From: Euptelea pleiosperma
Taxonomy: Eukaryota; Streptophyta; Magnoliopsida; Ranunculales; Eupteleaceae
Assembly: GCA_035048495.1 (NCBI GenBank)
Contig: CM068547.1
Coordinates: forward strand, 21,521,913 to 21,585,912
Direction: 5' to 3'
Length of the DNA stretch: 64,000 nucleotides
Under the pieces are notes generated by a model. That model had not been told where the DNA came from. It saw only the letters and a list, made by a program, of their open reading frames with translations, and did no database searches. The translations under genes and the position numbers were made by a program. Shown here in pieces: positions 28,101-38,200 of the stretch. Numbering within the stretch: the stretch's first letter is position 1; every line of letters begins with the position of its first letter.

Positions 28101-31100
28101 TTTTGGATTATAAAGGTGCAAAGCGGGCTCAATCCAATCCAATTCTGACCCGGTTGATGAAACTCTATGCATCAAACCAGTTGGACTAGCAATTTGATTG
28201 GTTGCATCGTTGTCTGCACTAGAGGAAAATCTCTCTACAACAAGCTGTGGAAATGAGGCTGGTGCAAGGACCCTACAAGTACAAATCATTAACTAGTTGA
28301 TAGATGTTCATGCTTTATTATGGTACTTGAGGGCCAAGGCAAGCCAAATATTTATCAAGTCCAGGAGATGTTCCTAGAACAAAGGTTAACCTTTGAACCA
28401 CTAAAGCATTATTTAGAATGCAAATCTCTTAGGATGGAGTTCATATTTCAGCACACATTTTGCAGCAAGACTTGTACTCCCAGTCCATTACATAGTACTT
28501 AACAGATGATATTTAATGTATAGAAAGAGATCAAGGTTTAAAATATTGATAATATTGAGATGAAATCAAAGTAATGTAGCATATGGGTTGTATTCGGCGT
28601 GGACATATGGCTGTGATGATATGCAATGCCAATGTAAGATATTCGTTGAGTCTGTTAGTTGAAAGAATCAAAAAATCAATTCATCTTTTGCTAAGCTAAT
28701 ACATTCCTTCTCAAGTCAAAAGTAAAATTACCTGACCTGAAAAATTCCTAACTTGACTTAACTTTCTTCAGTTTTTGTATGACTCAGCGACTTCCCTGAG
28801 TCAACAGTGACTTGGGCGAGTCATGGCAATCCATTATAAAGGGAACACAGAAACCAAGCTTATTTGATATATCCTCTAAAAGTAATAGTTATCTTCACAG
28901 TTATTAAATATCTATAATAAAATTCAGAATTTATTAGAGTCAACTAGTGCAACCTTGGTTGAGATATATGTGTGCATTCCCAAAATCATATTTTCTACCA
29001 GCTGAATCAATATGGGTCTGCACGAGTCAAATAGCCAACCCACACCTAATGGTTCTGAATTTACGACTCAACAAAGTCATACTTGATTGATGGACTCGAG
29101 ACACTAAAATCATACTAGATTTTGGACTAGCCTTATCGACTCCCTAACATGAGATTTTAGATCTCAAAGTAAGATGACCTTGAAGTAGATCAGATTAATG
29201 TGAAGTATACAGACAGACAATCACCAAAATCAAATGCAAACCATATTGTGTGGATCAGGAACAAGTGACCAAGAGTGGCTCAATAAATATTTATAAAAGA
29301 TGAAAACATGGTAGCAAATATAATCATTAGAATGTTACTTGAATTTGTTATTAGGTAAATATGATATAATGTATGTATTTTAGCTATTGTGATAAATGGT
29401 GTTTTTTATCCATTGTTCACTCTTTCTAATGTGCATGTGTACACCATACGCACATGTACATTTACGTAATGATGTGAAAAAGCGAAAGAGTTAAAATGAA
29501 AAACCGATACATCATATCCTCTTATATAATGGAAGTCCACTAAACAATCCATACCTCGAACTTGTTAACTTTAGATTGAGCATAACCTGAATAATCAAGA
29601 AAATAAATACTCTGGCAAAAATCAGATCTAGTACCTAATCATCTAATCATTAAACAACGATAATAAGAATTTGATCATACCTTTAACCGCTCCAAATAAT
29701 GTAGGTGTTATTTGCTGATCGAGCATGTCCTTAATGGCCTGAGAAATGAGATTTGAGCACCTCTGTCTTTCCTTGTAAGATGATGGGACTCTTATTATGC
29801 TTGGTAAGAGGTGGGACTCCCCTTCCTTATGAATATATGATTTTCTTCTAAAATCTATACCTATCACAATGTATAGAAGTCTAGAGGACTCCTTTCTAAT
29901 AATCCTTATTTGCTAAAAACTATGCTCACTAGCACACACCAAGCCCTAAAATGTTTTAGATCATCACATATACAAGTTGGGCTTGGGTTTCCTTTTCTTA
30001 TTAGATATTTGGGTCCAAAATCCAGATTTGACAAAAAAATGGGCTGGATTTAGTGCCAGATCAATCCAAATTATTCTTACATTCTATCACTTTGTCTGTA
30101 TCAAGTACAACATTTAAATGACTCAACCAGATTAACTAAAAAGATTTGTTAGATTGAATAATACCCGCCAGTGAGTAAAGGGAGATTGTGTACTTGAACA
30201 TTTCTGGTGCCCAACTTCTTCATCAGTAAGGATATATGAAAGATCAGGAGTAACCTTGTAGGGACCATAAAAATGTTCTGAAAACTTGAGAGAAGCTCAA
30301 AAATTGAAGTGATAATTGCTAATATGGTTGGAAACAAAGAAACACCAAATCACCAATCGCGAATGCCACTCCATGCGGTGTTTATCTGTGTTTTGCTTCA
30401 TGTGGTATTGGACAGTGATGAGGATTTCTTTCAACAAGCGAATTATCAGATCAAGGTCGCGCAATTTTTTGTCGACATGATGCACCATTGTGGTACCCAT
30501 CATTTACGTGGAGACGGTGGGTGGGGTTCAACCATACACAGCCTCATACGGGTAATTTGCGTCGATGTGTGGAATGTGGTGTTATATCGTCACTCAGTCC
30601 AGGAGAGCCAATAGGCCCACTAACAGGGCTGAAGTCCCATGAAGGTTGTAAATAATTCTCGATACAACGGTTAAAAACCTCCGTTTGCCCATCCGATTGG
30701 GGATGATATGCGAAGATCATCCTTTATTCGGCGCCTTGAACTCTAAAGAACTTGGTCCAAAACCAACTGGTAAAAATCGGATCCCGTTCACTAACAGTTG
30801 ACTTAGGTGTCCCATAAACTTAAAAAGATAACAGTTGAGCGGCCATATATGGCGGGGCTTAGGGCATGAAATGAGCTACTTTGGAGAAGTAATCGACCAC
30901 CATCATAGTACAAATTTTCCCACTGGAACTTGAGAGGCCGTCGATAAAGTCCATTGATACGTCAATCCAAACGGCAAAGGGATGGGAAGGGGCTGCAACA
31001 AGCCTAGTGGGAGCCATTCTTTCTGATTTATTTCGTTGGCAAATATTGCACTCTGCGATAAAATGCTTGAGCATGTGTTTGAGGCATTTTTAATAAAAAG

Positions 31101-32205
31101 AAGTGAAGATGTGTTTCGCGGTTTTGAGGTAGCCGAAGAGACCTGCATTCGGGGAAGAAAGCATTAGTTGCATGATCTTGGCGCAGATAGGCAAAGATGG
31201 TGCGAGAACAATACGTTGTTTGTGATATTCGCTCAAAAGTGCTTATTTTAAGCACTTATCCTGTTAGCGTTATCGCACTCTCCTACTTAAAACTGCTCTA
31301 ATTATCCACTTTTCTACGTAAGAGTCTATCTCATTGCGTAAAACACACTTTTCTGGACGAAATGGTATATTTGCATGCATTAAACACATTTTTGGAAGTC
31401 TAGATATAAAGCCGTTCTGATTGAGTCTCATTACGCGCTTCTTTTGTCGCAGGAAACCCGATCAGACGGTTCTCAAGACTGGTGGGCCCACAATCAACCT
31501 ACAATGCCTTTAATCAAAGCATAAAGAGCCAGTGGACTTGGACAAGAAAATGTAGGCCAAAGAGAGAAGAAGAGCCAGAGAGAGCAAAAGAGTCGAGAGA
31601 CGACAAAGGGAGAAGGAGAGACAAGCCCTCAAAGAAGAGACTAAGGAAATTAAAGCTTATCAACTAACACAAGTTGAGGACTAGCTCAGTTGATAAAGCA
31701 TGCAGAATACCAAGTCAAAGACCAGGGTTCAAAACCCTCTGCTAGCATTTTTCTTTTTTTGTAATATTTTTTTTGTCTCATCTCTCTAGATCCCCATTCT
31801 CTCTACTCACAAATCCAAATCATCCGATCCTCTCTCCTTCCTCAGTCACTCGATCCTACGGCCTACCTTGGCCAATCTCAACCATCCGATCACCATCACA
31901 TCGTCCTATCATAAAATCAAACGATCCTCAGGTAAGGTGATCCGATCCGATGGCTAGGAAAATCACCATTTCTCTGGCCCATTATCTTACTAGTCTTCGA
32001 TCTAGCCAGTGGCGAATGCACTTTGGGCCCACCTTGGTATATCCCCAACGTCCAATGATCCGACTGAGCATCACCAGTAGATCTTCTATCCGACCGACCA
32101 AACCATCATTAGAGTATCCCTAATTTTCGGTCATCTCACAGTCCTAATATCATCGTTTGCACGATCCAAGGGCCATGATGATTAGACTAGCATATATGAT
32201 GGACC

Positions 32206-32244
<39 letters not shown>

Positions 32245-35200
32245 TCCTAAAGATGAATGATGAACTTGAGAAATCAACGGTGAGGATTTTAATGGAGAGG
32301 CTTCTTTTAAAAGAATATTTAAAATTTTTTTTTGAAAATAGAAGCTTTCTTTGAAAATAGAAAAAAAGCATTGAGGGGGAGAAAATAGAGGGGGATCCAT
32401 GCCTTAAACGTTTTTAGAAACCCTAAAACGTTTTGATATAGAAAACCTCCCCCCAAGCCGTCAACACCTTCTCCATTTTTTTGGATGGCCTGAGCTCTCT
32501 CCCACGTTTCTCTCCCAAGCCGTCACCACCATCACCAACAGCTCCCCAAGTTCGCCTGGTTCTCCTTGCCGCTGCTGCTGCTACTGCTACCGCCCCACAT
32601 CTCCTCTTCCAAGGTCCTCAACTCTCTCTCTCACACCCCCTTCTCCCCTACGTGGGCAGCCACCATCAGCCACCATTTTTCTCCAGCCGTTCTGCCCCTC
32701 TCGCTTCTCTTCCTATCCATTCAAAAAAAAAAAAATAGAAACAAAAAGAAGAAAAGAGGAAGGAAAGAAGAAGAAGGAAGAGGGTGGGATACCACCTTGC
32801 TGCTGCCTCCTCTTCTCACCACGTTCTCCACTCCCACATCCCCTTCACAACCCTTTTGGGATAAGAAAACTAATTGAAAAAAAAAAAAAGAAAAAAAATT
32901 TCAAGATCACCGGAGTTGCAACCTGCAACTCCGGCGAGCTCCATTAAATCCGGCGAACCAGAAAAATCCAGCTGTCCCTTCTCCTTCTTCTTTTGCTTAT
33001 TCTCTTCTTCTTTACTATTGCTGCACCACGACCAGAAGACCGTCCTCCTTGCTGTTCTTGTGGAACGTCTGCATCTCCTCAAGAACCAGCACCGCCTCAC
33101 CCTTGTCCAGCCACCTGCAGCTCCCTTCCAACGACCACAACTCTTCTTCCACGTTCTTTCTCCCCACCGTCTCCAATCTCTTGCTCTCCTTCCAATCCCA
33201 ACCTTCCTTAACCCTTTTCTACTCTTTTTCTCTAACAGAAAAAGAAAGGATAAACAAAAAAAAAAAAAAGAAAAAAAGGAAGAAGAAGAAAAGGGGAGAA
33301 GGGAGATCGTCCCTACCTGTCCAGCACCGTCTTCACCATGACCTACAACACTAAGTTGCAGGTCTAATAGCTCCTCGCCCCTTCATCGAACTCATCTCCT
33401 CCATTCTTCTCACCGTCTTCACCTTGCAAAAAAATCACCTTGGAAAGAAAAAAAAAAAAAAAGAGTAAAGAAGAATGAAGGTGGGAAGAGGTAAAGCTTC
33501 TTGTCTTTAGTTGCTGCCCATCCTTGCTGATTCGTCTCCACTCCAAGGTAAGAGTTCTCTTCTCTCTCTAGATCTCTCCACTTTCTCTCTCCCCCATATT
33601 TTCTCTCTCTAGGATAGCCTTCTTCGATGTTTCTCTCTCTACATTTTCTCATTTCTCTCTCTAATTTTTATGGTTTTCTAGGTTAATTTTTGAATTTAGT
33701 TTGATTTTGTAAGACTCATTGATGAATAAAATTATTATTTTTGCATTTGTTAGTTTACTTTTGTGTTTTTGATTATTTGTGGTAATTTCTCTCTCTAAAA
33801 ATCACTAAGAATGTTTTAAATCCATCACCATTCTCACCTCTCCATGTTTTCTTGATAAAAATCCGTCATTTCATGTCGTTGAATTACGCAAACTAACCCC
33901 GAGTGCGGATCGACATCCGACACGAGCCACTGTACAACCCTGTGATTTTTGCAGGATTTGAGTGAAAAAGAATCGGATAATTACAAATATTGTTGAGATC
34001 TAGGATTTCCGAAACCAACGACGCGGAAAAATCCTATTATCAGTTTGTATCTTAAAACTCCATTGGACCATAATGTTGGTGCAAATAGGCGGAGATGGCG
34101 TGAGAACAATACGTGCTGCAATGCTCTGATGAGCTTAGTGAGAGCTATATCTATGCCATAAGAAGCATTGATATCATTCAACCACATTAAAGTGGGCATG
34201 GATATAGCGTGGAGAAAACTGTCCTCGGGCAAACGAGACACCTCATCGGCCACCAAGTTGCCATGTCCTTTCCGATACATGATAGTAAAATCATATTCCA
34301 ACAATTTGGAAAGCCAGTTTTTGCTTCATCGCAATGGTTACAGCTATTCCAAATCATATTCCATCAAACAATGGTCCGATGGTCATCGTTGAGAACAAAG
34401 AACGGTCGATCGAGCAAATAAGGGTGCCATTTTGACATGCAATGGAGAATGGCCAAAACTTCCTTCTCATAAGCAAAAAGACCATGGTTTTGGTTAGATA
34501 GAATGTGACTAGTAAATGCGAGCGGTCACCTTCTTGCATAAGGACTCCCCTAATATCAACCACGTAAGCATCGCACTAAATGACAAAAGGATTGGTGAAA
34601 TTTGGGAGTGATAAAACCGAGGCTGTCAGCATGGCTACTTTTGAGGGTAATGAAAGCTTGAGTTACCTCATATATCCATGTAAAGGAGTTTTTCTTGAAG
34701 AGCTACGTGAGAGGTGCACTAATGGAGCCATAATCCCGTATGAACTTGCAATAACAACCGATAAGGCCAAAGAATCCCCATAAAGGTTTTATTGTTTGGG
34801 GAACTAGCCAATAGAGCATAAAAAATATTTTGTCAGGATCCGTTGCTACACCGCTAGGTGAGATAATATGGCCCAAGTACTTAACTTCCTGTGATGCAAG
34901 GGAACATTTTTGCAGCTTGACAAATAAGTTGTTAGCCCATAAAGTATGAAACCCAAGGTTTAAATGGTCCCAATGTTGTGTAATGGAAGTGCTATAGATA
35001 AAGATATCATCAAGACTAAGACAAAGTGACAAACTTTCACAGAAACAGTTGAAACACCTAGTTCATCAAGCTTTTGAATGTCAAGGGGGGGGGGGGGGGG
35101 GGGGTTGGATTGCTCAAAGGGCATTACCAAGAACTCGTAATGACCCTAATGTGTACGAAAGGCAGTTTTATAGATATATGGACTTGGATTTGGTGATACC

Positions 35201-38200
35201 CAGAACGGATATCCAATTTTGTAAAGAAAAGAGAGCCATGTAGTTCATCAATAATTGGAATGGCAAAATCATCTTTGATAATGATCACATTCAATGCCTG
35301 ATAATATACACAAATGCACAAAGAGCCATCAGATTTGTGCACGAGTAAGACGGGTGACGAGAAGGGACTTGTGCTTGATCGGATGAATCCAAAGGCCGAA
35401 AGTTTATGAACATACACGTAATACCCCAGATTTTTGAGTGGGATTTTCGGGTCTTTTGGGAGATTTCGAGCCCATTTGGAGACCCACGAGCCACATATTA
35501 GGGTTTGGACCCATTGCGGATCACTCATCGAGCTTTTATTTTGGTGATTGGACTCCACCATTTGATTAGACCCATGATGGATTGGTGAGCCCACTCCAAT
35601 TTGATCTGACAATTTTTGGGTCAATGGGCCCACTTGGATAGCCTAAACCACCACTAGGGTTTTGGGCCCATTTACAAACCTTCTTCAGAAATGACTATCG
35701 TGTCCTATCAATTTAGAAGTTGGCATAACAGCAGAAACTGCCACTTAACCCTAATCTATAAATACCATATGTGGTCTTTTGGGGGAGAGAACCTCTATTT
35801 TCTTAAACCCTAAACCCTAATGCCTCACCTCTTTCTCATCTCTCTATCAATTTAACCCTATTCTAACTATGTTAATTCCCTCTCTATTCTCTTTATGTTG
35901 ATCCCCTTCTCATAGCCATTGAAGCTTTGGTGGCAGAAGAAGCTCCCCATTGAAGAAGAAAACAAAAGCAATATTGTAAGGAATCCTTCATTCTTCACAT
36001 GCCCTCACTTCTTTTAATTGATTTATTAATGGTGTTTTTGTAGGAATGGTCTATGTTTATGCTCCTTAATGATTCTAATCTTCTTGCTTCATGGTGTAGA
36101 GATTAGGCCATTAATGGCCTAGGTTATGCTTAGTAATCAACCATGGTTTCTTAACAAAATAGTGTAGGTGGTATGGTGGAGTTGTTTGTGTGGGCTCTTC
36201 ATGGACCCTCAATCTTAGTATGGGTCATTGTGACCTCACTTTAGTGTACTGCGGGTTACTGTTTCAAGGTAGGAATATTGGATATGACAAGACCATACTC
36301 CAACTATTCCAAAGCTGCGAACTCCACTGGACCCTTGAAAATGGAACCCCCTCAACCTTCCTCTTTGCCTTAGTCAACCCGATCTCCTGAACTACACTAT
36401 AGTGCTGCCAGATATCTCCCACACCAACTCTCGAATGCCTGAGTGTCTGCTCTGGCAATCAAATCCACACCGCCCTCAGTCATAGATCCCCCTCATCATC
36501 ATCATATCTAGGCTAGGTCTGACCTACCTTTGCACATCGAATCTGAACCAGATTTGATTTGGATGAAACATCATCGATTTAGGCAGATCCGAACTATATC
36601 TGACTCCCAACCGTTGATCCCATCTCCCTCAATCCATCAGTTAACATCATACCATAAATCTGACTCCAATCCATCGGTTGTCCATCATTAATTAGGTTGT
36701 TTTGGGGCTATTGTTCAACATGTTTACAAGAATGATGGTGCATGCTTTGTTTTGATGCAAGTTTAACCCAGAACAAAGGAGGAACAGCCACGATGAAGGG
36801 GTAGGTTGGATGTTTAGTTTTCAATGTTAAGCTGAGTCAAGGATACTCGGGGATCATGATGGAAATCTATCCATTTAAATGTTTCAAATCCTTTGGGTAT
36901 GGATTTCAATTGCGATGGATCTTTGTTCGTTGTCCACTTTGGTGGTTGGCCAAGCAACCATGGGATCTAGCCAGGTCATAAGACAACTACACACCCTAGA
37001 GGTTGGCTACTAGGCCATCAGCTCCACTATGAGCAGACCTTGCTCTCAACCACGCTCGATGCCACCACCGTCCACCAGCAACTCCACCACTCTTCAATGC
37101 GTTAGGCACAACCAATAGCCAGCTGTCATCGCTAGTTAACTACAACTCTATCGTCTTGAATTCAAGTGTTGGATACAGGACATGCGGTACACACCTCGGG
37201 ATTTGTGTAGTCAAAATCCAGGGCGTGACAATACAATCAATTGCATCTTTTTTGTACAAAAGGATAATGGTATGGCCATTGGTTTGGCATTGCCACACTG
37301 CGAACCAAGGGAATGCGGTGATCATGGGCATGTTCAAGCAACAATGTGGATGGTATGGCAAAAACATCTTCGCACTGAGTGAGGAGGCATTGTAGGGCGA
37401 GCAGGTGTTGTTGTGGCGATGAGGAGCTCAGCCTAATCGATTTCAAGTGTATGCAAACGCCATGATCACACGGCAGAAAACCTTGCTAATCTACTAGAGA
37501 CTCATTACGATTGCGGGTTTGTTCTGAATACCTTGTCCACAGTATGTAAAACAAACTCAAAAGTTTATCAAATTTGGAAGTGATCAACCTAGAGTGCACA
37601 ACCATTGGGCACCTAAAACGACATCATAGCCACCAAGAGGAAGAACAAAGAGATATCAGTGACAAAGTAAAAATGGCCAATGGTAATAAGAATGTGGGGA
37701 CATATCCTGTGGCATTGGCGCTCGCCTGCGTTGGCTACCATGATGTTAAAGGTGGTCGTTGTTTGTGGCAAACCACCAACTTGATGCACCAAACAAGCAT
37801 CGATGAATTTGTAGGTGCTACCGGAATAGATTAGGATAGACTTTGGGCGCCCTATGAGAAGGCTACATAAACAAATCGTTTGTGGATTGGACGAACCCAC
37901 CCAAAGCATGGACTAATATTTCTAGTCTAGTCTTCGTAGTCATCCAACTGATAAGTGTCGTTTGACATTTCTTTAGTTGCATCATCATCCTACAGCCATC
38001 CATGAGAAAGAGTTATCTGATCTTGCATTGACGTTTGCACTGAAATTGTTTGTCACAATTAAAATAGAGGCCTTTCCTATGTCGTTCGGCCATTTCAAGC
38101 CGATAAGAATTAACGAATTGGAACTTGGGAAGAGAGCTTGCTCTCTGATGGGGTTGGAACTGATAAAGATGCAGACATATTTAAGAATGGGCCATTGGAT

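Larger units (their letters stand above)
31223..34042 (+). mobile_element. Solo LTR A of the TGATATTCGC family (2820 bp)
   Basis: Starts TGATATTCGC, ends ATTATCA and is flanked by the 5 bp duplication gtttg (31218-31222 and 34043-34047). Without the insert the gypsy pol frame runs on. No internal region or second LTR is present, so it is a solo LTR left by LTR-LTR recombination. It contains a tRNA-like segment (31675-31746), an A34 run, palindrome 32910-32934 and the conserved 3' block (~33900). Confidence 0.92.

Noticed and set aside
29643..29867. Possible extra exon of the host gene ('SNLISQAIKDMLDQQI')
   Set aside because: Exon 1 joins exon 2 in perfect phase without it, and no good acceptor was seen; not included in the model.
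31675..31746. A functional tRNA gene
   Set aside because: A and B boxes are good, but the acceptor and anticodon stems do not pair; kept only as a tRNA-like segment.
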